DNA of 64,000 nt from JAGNLV01 sp964612145 (GTDB taxonomy: Bacteria > Zixibacteria > MSB-5A5 > GN15 > FEB-12). Positions 42,248-51,102 of the stretch are shown here, one piece after another (the first letter of the stretch is position 1; each line of letters begins with the position of its first letter). Location: assembly GCA_964612145.1 (NCBI GenBank), contig CAZTBP010000003.1, positions 1 through 64,000 of the forward strand. Direction: 5' to 3'. The notes beneath the pieces were generated by a model. It saw nothing but the letters and a program-made list of their open reading frames with translations, ran no database searches and was not told the origin of the DNA. The position numbers and the translations under genes are program-made.

Positions 42248-43178
42248 TCGAGGGCATGTACCGGTATTGGTCGACGATGTTGTTCGGCTGCTTGTTTCCC
42301 GTCTCGATGGCGCCTATTGCGACTTGACGGCGGGCGCCGGTGGTCATCTGAGGGCGCTGAGTCTTGTGCTGGGTTCATCGGCTCGTCTGTATGGGGTTGA
42401 TCGGGATCCGTCGGCGGTAGCGGCGGCCCGAGCGAATCTTGCCGACGTGCCGCAGGCCGTGACGATAATCAACAGTATCTACTCCGAAACCGAAGCGGTT
42501 GCAGCCGCTTTCGACGATACACATCTTGACGGGATCCTATTGGATCTGGGGTTGTCATCCTTACAGCTGGATGATCCCGAGCGCGGCTTCACATTTCGGT
42601 TTGAGGGACCGCTTGATATGCGGTTTGACCCTTCCGCAGGCGGGGCCAATGCAGCGGATCTGGTCAATACGTCCACCGAGAAGGCGCTGGCCGACATGTT
42701 GTTTCGCTACGGCGAGGAAAGCCGGGCGCGTCGGCTGGCAAAACAACTAGTCAGGGAGAGACGACAGCGAATGATTCTCACCACCGCCGACCTGAAGAGA
42801 GTAGTGGAATCGATCGTACCCCCGCCTCAACGGACGAAGACGCTGGCGCGGGTTTTTCAGGCACTTCGAATCGCAGTCAATCGTGAGCTCGAACATCTCG
42901 AGCAGACTCTTCCAAAGCTTTTATCGTTGCTTCGTCCGGGTGGTCGCCTGGCGGTGATCTCGTATCACTCGCTGGAGGATCGGATGGTTAAGCAGTTTTT
43001 TGCGCGGGAGGCCAAGGGCTGTCTTTGTCCGCGGGAGGTGCCGGTGTGTGTGTGCGGGCATGTGCCGCAGGTGACAATTTTGACGCGTCGGCCGATCACG
43101 CCGAGCGAGGAGGAAATTCGGGTTAATTCGCGGGCTCGTTCCGCGAAACTTCGTGTCGCAGAGAAGGTGGGTGCATGA
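42231..43178 (+). CDS. rsmH: 16S rRNA (cytosine-1402-N4)-methyltransferase RsmH
   Basis: 315 aa. SAM-dependent methyltransferase with GHVPVLVDDVVRLL at the N-terminus, DLTAGAGGHLRAL (motif I), GVDRDPSA, DGILLDLGLSSLQLDDPERG (the family signature), RVFQALRIAVNRELEHLEQT and ISYHSLEDRMVKQFF. A cysteine cluster lies near the end (GCLCPREVPVCVCG). Second gene of the dcw operon. Confidence 0.97.
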   Translation: MGSKDDRGHVPVLVDDVVRLLVSRLDGAYCDLTAGAGGHLRALSLVLGSSARLYGVDRDPSAVAAARANLADVPQAVTIINSIYSETEAVAAAFDDTHLDGILLDLGLSSLQLDDPERGFTFRFEGPLDMRFDPSAGGANAADLVNTSTEKALADMLFRYGEESRARRLAKQLVRERRQRMILTTADLKRVVESIVPPPQRTKTLARVFQALRIAVNRELEHLEQTLPKLLSLLRPGGRLAVISYHSLEDRMVKQFFAREAKGCLCPREVPVCVCGHVPQVTILTRRPITPSEEEIRVNSRARSAKLRVAEKVGA

Positions 43179-43666
43179 AACGAACGATCAGGAATTTCAA
43201 AGAGACAATCGAGATGCAATCGTCGCTGCTGAACCGTTTTCGGTCCAGTCGGTATATCCCGATCGGGTTGCTTATTGCGGCGTTTTTGACAGCGTCGGTG
43301 GTGCATATCTGGCAGCGGGTACGGGTGCTGGAGATGGTGCATGAGGTGTCGCTGCTGGAGCAGGAGAACGAGGGTCTCGCCGACGAAGTGCGGAAGGTGT
43401 ATTCGGATATCGCGGGTCTGACGATGGCGTCGCGGATCGAAGCGTATGCGGCCGATTCGCTGGGGTTGGTCCCGGTGAATCCGGAAGCGATGTTCACGCT
43501 TGTTCCGGATGGGGAGTCGGAGCCGTTGAAAGACGATCTGGACCGGGTAATAGCGGCGGTACAGCGGATAGTGGATTATTTCCCGACGGTGGAGCAGACG
43601 CAGGCGAACGCAGGGGAATTGCGCAATCCGGTAATTGATTCACTGGCGAAAAGGGCTGACGACTGA
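43175..43666 (+). CDS. ftsL: FtsL-like cell-division protein
   Basis: 163 aa, ATG overlapping rsmH by 4 bases. A short cytoplasmic tail, one membrane helix (IPIGLLIAAFLTASVVHIWQ) and a periplasmic leucine-rich coiled coil (RVLEMVHEVSLLEQENEGLA) are the FtsL layout. Sequence identity in FtsL is low, so the call rests on topology and its place between rsmH and ftsI. It would bridge FtsB/FtsQ and the FtsWI synthase. The C-terminal extension after residue 100 is longer than in E. coli FtsL. Confidence 0.8.
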   Translation: MKRTIRNFKETIEMQSSLLNRFRSSRYIPIGLLIAAFLTASVVHIWQRVRVLEMVHEVSLLEQENEGLADEVRKVYSDIAGLTMASRIEAYAADSLGLVPVNPEAMFTLVPDGESEPLKDDLDRVIAAVQRIVDYFPTVEQTQANAGELRNPVIDSLAKRADD

Positions 43667-45744
43667 TGAAGCGGACCTATACCGAGAAAGTACGTCTGGT
43701 TATTGTATTCGCGCTGGTCTGCCTGTTTTTCACGGTTGCGACGGTGCGGCTGGTGCATCTTCAGATCATAATGCATCCGACTTATGCGCAGAAAGTAAAG
43801 GAGCAGGTGGAAGGATCGATTAAGATTCCGGCTGAGCGGGGGCAGGTATTTGACCGGCACGGGCGGCTGGTGGCGTACAATGTTTCGCGATCGTCGATTT
43901 ATGCCTGGCCGGTCAGTGAGGAGGAAGTGCGGGAGGTTGCTCGTTACCTGGAAAAGACGTATGGGCTCAAGCGGGGCACGGCGGTCAAGAAGTACAATCT
44001 TCGGGTTCGGCGGTTCTCATATATTGACCGGCATATCAGCGAAGAGTTCGCGGCGTATATTCGGGAGACGGCGCCCCAGGGACTGCAACTTCGTCAGGAG
44101 CCGGAGCGGATCTATCCGTATGGGCGAGTGGGCAAGCAGGTTCTTGGTTTCTGTGACATAGACAACACCGGTCGGGCGGGTGTCGAGATGTCGCTGGAGG
44201 GCGTTCTGGCCGGGACGGACGGACATGCGGATGTGCGCCGGGATGGTCTGTCAAACATTTACAAAGTAGAAGAGCAGGCGCTGCTGGAGCCGCAGACAGG
44301 TCAGTCGGTGGTGCTGACAATTGACTGGTGTTTGCAGGAGATTTTCGAAGAGGAGCTTCGGGCGGGAGTCGAGGAGTTCAATGCGCGGTCGGGCATGGGG
44401 GCGTTTATCGACTGTCGGACGGGTGAGATTCTGGCGATGGCTCATTACGATCCGAAGGAGAAGCATCCGGACAAGCCGTTTAAGCTTCGGGCGATTTCGG
44501 ATCAGTTCGAGCCGGGATCGACTTTCAAGGCCTTCACAGCGGCGGCCGTGATGGATGCGGGGCTGGTTGATTTTGGTGACTCGGTTTTCTGCGAGGAGGG
44601 GAAGTGGAAGATTGACCGCCGGATCCTTCATGACGACAAGGAGTTGGGGTGGCTGAAGTTTCGTGAGATTATCGAGCTGTCCAGTAATATCGGGATTGCG
44701 AAGTACGCGATCGAGCTGGGCGGAGACGAGGTTTATAAAGCGGCGAGGAAGTTTGGGTTCGGGGAGAAGTCGAATATCGGTCTGCCGGGTGAAACGGCGG
44801 GTTCGGTGTATCGTCCGCAGAAGTGGTCGGATTATACGATCGCGTCGCTTTCGATGGGTCATGCGGTGGCGGTGAATTGTCTTCAGATGGCGACGGCGAT
44901 GGGTTCCGTTGCCAATGGTGGCGAGCTGCTTCAGCCGCAGTTGGTGTTGTGCTGTATCGGCCAGAATCAGGATGTGATAGATCGGTGCAAGCGGCAGAAG
45001 GTTCGTGATGTGATGAAGGCTGAGACAGCCGATTCGCTGGCGGCGTTTCTGCGCGGTGTGGTAGAGAGGGGGACAGCTACGAAGGTGAATTCGCCGGCTG
45101 TCCAGATCGCCGGTAAGACGGGAACGGCGCAGATGCTGGATCCGAAAACGGGGCGGTATTCCTGGCGGGACTATATTGGTAGTTTTGCCGGGTTTTTCCC
45201 GGCCGATGAGCCGAAGATCGCCGCCGTGGTAGTGCTGATTGCGCCGAAGCCGGTGCGGTACGGCGGGCATACGGCGGGGCCGGTTATGCGGCGGGTGGCG
45301 GAGCGGTACATGGTTCTCAATCCGGACCTGTTTGATATAGAGGACCGGCAGCTGGCCGAGAAACATCGGGCGCAAGAGAACACGATGGTGGCGCCGCTGC
45401 TGACCGGGATGACGGCCGCGGAGGCGAAAGCCGAGGCGGAGAAGCTCGGGGTGAGGTTGAGGACCAATGCCGAGGACGGGACGGTTGTCTGGCAGTATCC
45501 GCCGGCGGACCGGATCATGTTTGCCGGTGATGATATAGTAGTGGCGGTTGAATCGCCGGTTCAGCCGGGGCTGCAGATGGCTGATCTGGAAGGGCTTTCG
45601 ATTCGGAAAGCGTCGGCGTACTTGCAGTTCGCCGGTATAAAGAGCAGAATTGAGGGGCGCGGCAAAGTCTTTCGTCAATCCATCAAACCTGGAACACCGG
45701 TAACCCGAGAAACCGTCTGCCGACTTGAGTGTCGGCCGATATAG
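43666..45744 (+). CDS. ftsI: Division-specific penicillin-binding protein (FtsI/PBP3-like) with PASTA domains
   Basis: 692 aa, start overlapping ftsL by one base (TGATG). Membrane anchor at residues 8-32, PBP dimer domain, then the transpeptidase: S285 in EPGSTFKAF (SxxK), SSN as SxN and KTGTAQ. The C-terminal 120 residues form two PASTA domains (MVAPLLTGMTAAEAKAEAEK and MADLEGLSIRKASAYLQFAG). PASTA tails are typical of SpoVD/PBP2x proteins, less so of proteobacterial FtsI. It cross-links septal peptidoglycan with FtsW. Confidence 0.94.
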   Translation: MKRTYTEKVRLVIVFALVCLFFTVATVRLVHLQIIMHPTYAQKVKEQVEGSIKIPAERGQVFDRHGRLVAYNVSRSSIYAWPVSEEEVREVARYLEKTYGLKRGTAVKKYNLRVRRFSYIDRHISEEFAAYIRETAPQGLQLRQEPERIYPYGRVGKQVLGFCDIDNTGRAGVEMSLEGVLAGTDGHADVRRDGLSNIYKVEEQALLEPQTGQSVVLTIDWCLQEIFEEELRAGVEEFNARSGMGAFIDCRTGEILAMAHYDPKEKHPDKPFKLRAISDQFEPGSTFKAFTAAAVMDAGLVDFGDSVFCEEGKWKIDRRILHDDKELGWLKFREIIELSSNIGIAKYAIELGGDEVYKAARKFGFGEKSNIGLPGETAGSVYRPQKWSDYTIASLSMGHAVAVNCLQMATAMGSVANGGELLQPQLVLCCIGQNQDVIDRCKRQKVRDVMKAETADSLAAFLRGVVERGTATKVNSPAVQIAGKTGTAQMLDPKTGRYSWRDYIGSFAGFFPADEPKIAAVVVLIAPKPVRYGGHTAGPVMRRVAERYMVLNPDLFDIEDRQLAEKHRAQENTMVAPLLTGMTAAEAKAEAEKLGVRLRTNAEDGTVVWQYPPADRIMFAGDDIVVAVESPVQPGLQMADLEGLSIRKASAYLQFAGIKSRIEGRGKVFRQSIKPGTPVTRETVCRLECRPI

Positions 45745-45753
45745 GAGGCTGGT

Positions 45754-47235
45754 ATTACGTTACGTGAGCTGATAGAGGGTTACGAAAGGGCCGTGGTGAC
45801 CGGCGACGCCGAGGTGGAGATCGAGCATATGGATTACGATTCCCGCCTGGTGCAGCCGAATAGTCTGTTTTTTGCGGTGAAGGGCTTTCAGCGTGACGGG
45901 TACGATTTCGTAGATGAGGCCAAACGTCGCGGGGCGGTAGCGGTTGTCGGCGAGCGGGAGTCGTGCGAGGGTATAGCGGCTCATGTGCAGGTGCCGGATG
46001 CGCGGCTGGCGATGGCGGATCTTTCGGCCAAGTTCTACGGCTATCCGGGTGAAAAATTGAAAGTGTGCGGGGTAACAGGGACTAACGGAAAGACGACGAC
46101 GTGTCATATTCTCCGGACGATTCTTGAGGCGCGCAACAAGACGACGGGATTGATTTCGTCGGTCATTTACGATACGGGCAAGGAGCGGTTCAAGGCGGAG
46201 CGGACGACGCCGGAGTCGCTCGATTTGCAGCGGTTGTTTTTGCTGATGCGGAAGAACTTTTGTGTCAATGCAGTGATGGAGGTATCGTCGCATTCGCTGG
46301 TGCTCAAGCGGGTGGAGCATATCAATTTTCGAGTGGCGGTGTTTACGAATATCACGCGGGACCACCTTGATTTTCACGGAACGATGGATGAGTACCTGGC
46401 GGCGAAGAAGCTGTTGTTGGAGAAGGTGCATGGAGATTTGTCGTATGCGGTGATCAATCTGGATGTGCCGGAGTTCCGGCCGATGTTCGGGGAGCTGGAT
46501 TGTTCGCATATGACGTTTTCGATGGAGGACAGCAATGCCGATGTGTATTTGGCGCGGTATGAGATCGAGCCGACGCGGACAGTGATGGATCTGGTGACGC
46601 CGATGGGGACGCAGACGGTGTCGTTCCCGCTGCCGGGGCGGTTCAATTTGATGAACGCGGTGGCGGCGGCGGCGGCGGGGCTGGCCTGTGGTGTAGATAT
46701 AGACAATGTCGTGGAGGGGCTGGAATCGGCGCAGCCGGTGCCGGGGCGGTTTAACCTGGTCGATCAGGGTCAGCCGTTTGCGGTGTTTGTGGATTTTGCA
46801 CATACGCCGGACGCGATCGAGCGGTTGTGTCAGTCGGCGCGGGAGCTGGCTGCGGGTCGGGTGTTGATTATGTTCGGCTGCGGCGGGGATCGTGACAAGG
46901 GGAAGCGGCCGTTGATGGGGACGGCGGCGACGACGCATGCGGATTTTGCAGTGGTGACGTCGGACAATCCGCGGACCGAGGATGCGAGTGCGATTATAGA
47001 GGATATCAAGCCCGGGTTGCAGGGTGATTACGAGATAGAGCCGGATCGGATGAAGGCGATTCGGTTGATACTGGAAAAGGCCGAGCCGGGCGATGTGGTC
47101 CTGCTGGCCGGCAAGGGTGCGGAAAATTACCAGGATGTTAACGGGGTTCGGCACGATTTCGACGATACTGCCGAAGCAGAGAAAGCGCTGACCTCGATGG
47201 GATACACAACGACTGATTCAACGACACGGAAGTGA
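45754..47235 (+). CDS. murE: UDP-MurNAc-tripeptide synthetase MurE (probable AUU start)
   Basis: 493 aa if begun at ATT 45754. GGAGG lies five bases upstream, and the first residues read (M)TLRELIEGYERAVVTGD, matching the MurE N-terminus. No ATG, GTG or TTG occurs in frame until GTG 45793, which would cut off this conserved part. ATP site GVTGTNGKTTTCH, HxxxG-type ISSVIYDTG, the meso-diaminopimelate-recognition motif TSDNPRTED, and FVDFAHTPDAIE. It adds meso-DAP to UDP-MurNAc-dipeptide. A point change or sequencing error at the start codon is the main alternative. Confidence 0.93.
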   Translation: MTLRELIEGYERAVVTGDAEVEIEHMDYDSRLVQPNSLFFAVKGFQRDGYDFVDEAKRRGAVAVVGERESCEGIAAHVQVPDARLAMADLSAKFYGYPGEKLKVCGVTGTNGKTTTCHILRTILEARNKTTGLISSVIYDTGKERFKAERTTPESLDLQRLFLLMRKNFCVNAVMEVSSHSLVLKRVEHINFRVAVFTNITRDHLDFHGTMDEYLAAKKLLLEKVHGDLSYAVINLDVPEFRPMFGELDCSHMTFSMEDSNADVYLARYEIEPTRTVMDLVTPMGTQTVSFPLPGRFNLMNAVAAAAAGLACGVDIDNVVEGLESAQPVPGRFNLVDQGQPFAVFVDFAHTPDAIERLCQSARELAAGRVLIMFGCGGDRDKGKRPLMGTAATTHADFAVVTSDNPRTEDASAIIEDIKPGLQGDYEIEPDRMKAIRLILEKAEPGDVVLLAGKGAENYQDVNGVRHDFDDTAEAEKALTSMGYTTTDSTTRK

Positions 47236-48629
47236 TAACGTTGCGCTTTGATCAACTGGCTGCCCTGACGGGCGGCAGACTTTTCACCGGGACGGCAGAG
47301 GGACCGGAGCGATTCCGAGGCGTCTCAATCGACAGCCGCACGCTTGGTGCGGGGGAGTTGTTTGTGGCGATTCGGGGTGAGAACCGTGACGGTCACGAGT
47401 TTATACCGCAGGCGGTGAGTAATGGGGCCGCCGGCGTGCTGGCGGAGTTTGCTTATTCGGAGCTTGAGCAGGTGTCGACGGACCTTCCGGTGGTGGCGGT
47501 GGATGATTCGCACGAGGCGATGATCGCGCTGGCAAAGCAGTACCGTCATTCGGTGGCGGCGCGGTTTGTCGGGATTACCGGTTCCAACGGGAAGACGACG
47601 ACGAAGGAGCTGGCGTATCATCTGATCGCGGCGGTTGAGGAGCACACATATCGGTCGCCGGGAAACTTGAACAATTTGTACGGAGTCCCGCTGGCGCTGT
47701 TCAAGATTCCGGAGAGCTGTCGAGTGGCGGTGCTGGAGATGGGGATCTCGACGAATGTGGAAATGCCTCGGCTGGTAGAGATTGTCGATCCGGATGTGGT
47801 GCTGATTACCAATGTGAGTGCGACGCATCTTGAATTCCTCAAGACGGTAGAAGATGTCGCGAAGGCGAAGCTGGAGTTAGTGCGGGCGGCGCGGGACGAG
47901 GTGCCGGCGATTATCAATGCCGATGACGCGGTGCTGATGGCGCAGGCGGCGGGGATTCGCCAGACGTATGTCACGTTCGGGATTGACAACGAGGCGGATT
48001 TCCGGCCGGAGTCGTGGGAGATCGGTTCGGAGGGGGCGATGGAGGTGGTGCTGGAGGGGAATCAGTTTGTGCTGCCGCTGGTCGGGAAGCACCAGGTGTA
48101 CAATTTGACGGCGGCGTATGCAATCGCGCGGACGCTGGGGTTTGATTTCCAAAATATCGATACGCAGAAAATCCGGCTGGAGACGGCGCCGATGCGTGGG
48201 CAGATGATTACGCGGGGCGGGGTGCGGCTGCTGGTCGACTGTTATAACGCCAATCCGGAAAATGTAAAAGCGGGACTGGCGGCGTATTTTGCGGCGGGGA
48301 CGGCGGGACGACGCGTGGTGATTTTGGGGGATATGCTCGAGTTAGGCGAGGATGCGAAGAAGTATCATCGGGAGACAGGGGCGCAGTTGGCGGGATACGA
48401 TTTCGATCTGGCCGTGTTTGTGGGGCCACTGGCGGAGCACATGAAAGCGGGCGCGGAGGGAGCGGGGGTCGAAAAAGGCAAGGTGCGGCACTACGCGAGT
48501 ACAACGGAGTGTGCGGCGAATATCGATGAGATATTGATGACTGACGACTTTGTATACATCAAAGGTTCGCGGGGAATCGGACTGGAGGAGATCTGGCGCG
48601 GTCTCGATGATGAGGAGGAGGAAGCCTGA
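47232..48629 (+). CDS. murF: UDP-MurNAc-pentapeptide synthetase MurF
   Basis: 465 aa, GTG start overlapping murE by 4 bases. Mur ligase blocks: GVSIDSRTLGAGELFVAIRG, GITGSNGKTTTKELAYHL (ATP site), SPGNLNNLYGVPLALFKI (MurF-type), VLEMGIS, CYNANPENVKAGL, VILGDMLELGE and FVYIKGSRGIGLEEI. It adds D-Ala-D-Ala to the UDP-MurNAc-tripeptide. Ddl, which makes D-Ala-D-Ala, is not in this cluster. Confidence 0.97.
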   Translation: MITLRFDQLAALTGGRLFTGTAEGPERFRGVSIDSRTLGAGELFVAIRGENRDGHEFIPQAVSNGAAGVLAEFAYSELEQVSTDLPVVAVDDSHEAMIALAKQYRHSVAARFVGITGSNGKTTTKELAYHLIAAVEEHTYRSPGNLNNLYGVPLALFKIPESCRVAVLEMGISTNVEMPRLVEIVDPDVVLITNVSATHLEFLKTVEDVAKAKLELVRAARDEVPAIINADDAVLMAQAAGIRQTYVTFGIDNEADFRPESWEIGSEGAMEVVLEGNQFVLPLVGKHQVYNLTAAYAIARTLGFDFQNIDTQKIRLETAPMRGQMITRGGVRLLVDCYNANPENVKAGLAAYFAAGTAGRRVVILGDMLELGEDAKKYHRETGAQLAGYDFDLAVFVGPLAEHMKAGAEGAGVEKGKVRHYASTTECAANIDEILMTDDFVYIKGSRGIGLEEIWRGLDDEEEEA

Positions 48630-49717
48630 TGCTTTATCACTTGCTGTTTCCGCTCGCGGAGCACGTGTCGGGTCTGAACCTGTTCCGGTACATTACGTTC
48701 CGGACGGCCGGCGCGATGGCGACCGCAATCATCATCTGTTTGATTTTAGGTCCGCTCTTTATTCGGCTGTTGCAGCGGTTTCAGGTGCGGGAGAAGATTC
48801 GCAAGGAGGGGCCGGAGTCGCACCAGAAGAAGGCGGGTACACCGACGATGGGCGGGTTAATTATTCTGTGCGGGATTATCATTCCGACGCTGCTGTGGTC
48901 CGATTTGAGCAATTTCTATGTTCTGATGGCGCTTTTGGTGACGGCGTGGCTGGGGCTGTTAGGGTATATGGATGACTATCTCAAGGCGATCAAGAACCAG
49001 CCGAAAGGGATGGTGGCACGCAAGAAGTTGTTCGGGCAAGTATTCCTTGGAGCGGTATTCGGGGCATTTTTGCTCTGGGTGGCGCCGAGGGGATTGTACA
49101 ACGGTATGACCGATATTCCGTTTTTCAAGAATCTCGTGCTGGATCTAGGAATTTTGTATATCCCGTGGATGGTCCTGGTGATTACGGGGTCCTCGAACGC
49201 GGTGAATTTGACGGATGGGGCCGACGGGCTGGCGATCGGGTTGAGCGGGCTGGCGTTTGTGGCTTTTGGCGGGATTGCCTACCTGGCCGGGCGGCTGGAC
49301 TTTTCCAGTTATTTGCAGATTGAATATCTGCCGGGAGTCGGGGAGTTGACGATTTTCTGCGGGGCGGCGATTGGTTCGGCGCTGGGATTCCTCTGGTTTA
49401 ATTCGCATCCGGCGGAGGTATTTATGGGCGACACCGGATCGCTGGCGCTGGGCGGTGCGATCGGGGCGGTGGCAATAATGCTCAAGAAGGAACTTCTCCT
49501 GGTGATTGTGGGCGGGGTCTTCGTGATAGAGGTCCTATCCGTAATCATTCAGGTTCTCTCATATAAATATCGCGGCGGCAAGCGCGTGTTCAAGATGGCG
49601 CCGATTCATCATCATTTCGAGCTCCTTGGATGGCCCGAGGAGAAAGTAGTGGTGCGATTCTGGATAATCGGGGCGTTGTGTGCGCTGGCCACCCTGGCAA
49701 CACTGAAGGTACGATGA
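48629..49717 (+). CDS. mraY: Phospho-MurNAc-pentapeptide transferase MraY
   Basis: 362 aa, TGATG overlap with murF. About ten membrane helices. Signature motifs: KAGTPTMGGLIIL, GYMDDYLKA (the Asp pair), ITGSSNAVNLTDGADGLAIG, NSHPAEVFMGDTGSLALGGA and MAPIHHHFELLGWPEEKVVV. It makes lipid I on undecaprenyl phosphate in the inner membrane. Start overlaps murD by 4 bases at its other end. Confidence 0.98.
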   Translation: MLYHLLFPLAEHVSGLNLFRYITFRTAGAMATAIIICLILGPLFIRLLQRFQVREKIRKEGPESHQKKAGTPTMGGLIILCGIIIPTLLWSDLSNFYVLMALLVTAWLGLLGYMDDYLKAIKNQPKGMVARKKLFGQVFLGAVFGAFLLWVAPRGLYNGMTDIPFFKNLVLDLGILYIPWMVLVITGSSNAVNLTDGADGLAIGLSGLAFVAFGGIAYLAGRLDFSSYLQIEYLPGVGELTIFCGAAIGSALGFLWFNSHPAEVFMGDTGSLALGGAIGAVAIMLKKELLLVIVGGVFVIEVLSVIIQVLSYKYRGGKRVFKMAPIHHHFELLGWPEEKVVVRFWIIGALCALATLATLKVR

Positions 49718-51102
49718 CAGTAGCAGAACGCATACGCGGACGTAAGATAGGTATCATTGGAATGGCCCGGTCGGGTCTGGCGGCGGCCATGCTGGCGCGC
49801 GAGACAGGCGGGGTGCCGTTTGTCACGGACAACGGTAATCGGAAACTGCTGGCCGAGCCGATCAAGCAGCTCGAGGCGGCGAAGATTCCGTATGAGACAG
49901 GCGGTCATTCGGAGAAGATCCTCGCGAGTGACTATGTCGTGATTTCGCCGGGAGTTCCGCCGACGGCTGAGATAGTCACCGAGATTCGTTCGCGGGGGAT
50001 TCCGATTTTTTCCGAGATCGAGTTTGCGTCGTGGATCTGTCGCGGCAGGATTGTGGGCATAACCGGTTCGAACGGCAAGACGACGACGACGACCCTGGTG
50101 GGCGAGATTTTTAAAGCGGCCGGTTTCAAGACGTTTGTGTGCGGTAATATCGGGTCGCCGTTTGCGGATGTGGCCAACCAGGTGCCGCCGGATGGTGTGG
50201 CGGTGGTGGAAGTCTCGAATTTCCAGTTGGAGACGATTGCGGATTTCCGTCCGGACGTGGCGACGATACTCAATATCACGGCCGATCATCTGGACCGTCA
50301 CGGTTCGATGGAGGCCTATAAGAAGATCAAGCATCGTATCGCCGAGAACCAGACCGAGGATGACTTTTTGGTGCTGAATCTTGATGACGCCGAGAGTATG
50401 AGTGAAGAAGTTCCGACCTCGGCGAGGCGAGCGTTTTTCACGACAGCGAAACATACGGAAGCGGCGGCGTTTGTTCGTGACGGCGAGCTTTGGCGCCGCC
50501 GGGAGGGCGACGAGGAGCGGGTCATTTCGACGGCCGAGATCGCGATTCCCGGGCCGCACAATCTTCAGAATGCGGCAGCAGCGGTGGCGTTGACGCTCCC
50601 GTTCGAAATTAAGGCCGATGTGCTGCGCGAGGTGCTCAAGACGTTTGCCGGGGTGGAACATCGGATGGAGCGGGTCGGCCAGGTGGCGGGGATCTTTTTT
50701 ATCAATGACTCGAAGGCGACTAATGTGGATTCGGTTCGTTTTGCGCTGCAATCGGTGGACACGCCGGTGTATTTGATTCTCGGTGGCCGTGAGAAGGGAG
50801 CGCCGTATACGCCGCTTTTGGAGCCGGCGCGTGACAAGGTGAAGGGGATTATCGCGATTGGCGAGGCGAAGGAGAGCATTTTTCAGCAGTTGGGCGGGCA
50901 GATTCCGGTCCAGTTTGCCGGGACAATGGAGGAGGCGGTACAGAAGAGTTTTGAGATGGCGTATCCGGGTGAGACGGTACTGTTGTCGCCAGCGTGCGCC
51001 AGTTTTGACATGTTCGAAAGTTTCGAGCACCGCGGGCGGGTGTTCAAAAAAGCTGTAGCGGATTTGAAGAATGGTAAAAAGAACCACAACCCGGTCGGTT
51101 AA
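49714..51102 (+). CDS. murD: UDP-MurNAc-L-alanine:D-glutamate ligase MurD
   Basis: 462 aa from ATG 49714 (ATGA overlap with mraY); earlier in-frame starts lie inside mraY. N-terminal UDP-binding IGIIGMARSGLAAAMLARE, VISPGVPPT, the ATP loop GITGSNGKTTTTTLVGEIF, VVEVSNFQLE, NITADHLDRHGSMEAYKKIK, VEHRMERVGQ, NDSKATNVDSVRFAL, LLSPACASFDMFESFEHRG. Adds D-Glu to UDP-MurNAc-L-Ala. Overlaps ftsW by 32 bases. Confidence 0.97.
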   Translation: MTVAERIRGRKIGIIGMARSGLAAAMLARETGGVPFVTDNGNRKLLAEPIKQLEAAKIPYETGGHSEKILASDYVVISPGVPPTAEIVTEIRSRGIPIFSEIEFASWICRGRIVGITGSNGKTTTTTLVGEIFKAAGFKTFVCGNIGSPFADVANQVPPDGVAVVEVSNFQLETIADFRPDVATILNITADHLDRHGSMEAYKKIKHRIAENQTEDDFLVLNLDDAESMSEEVPTSARRAFFTTAKHTEAAAFVRDGELWRRREGDEERVISTAEIAIPGPHNLQNAAAAVALTLPFEIKADVLREVLKTFAGVEHRMERVGQVAGIFFINDSKATNVDSVRFALQSVDTPVYLILGGREKGAPYTPLLEPARDKVKGIIAIGEAKESIFQQLGGQIPVQFAGTMEEAVQKSFEMAYPGETVLLSPACASFDMFESFEHRGRVFKKAVADLKNGKKNHNPVG

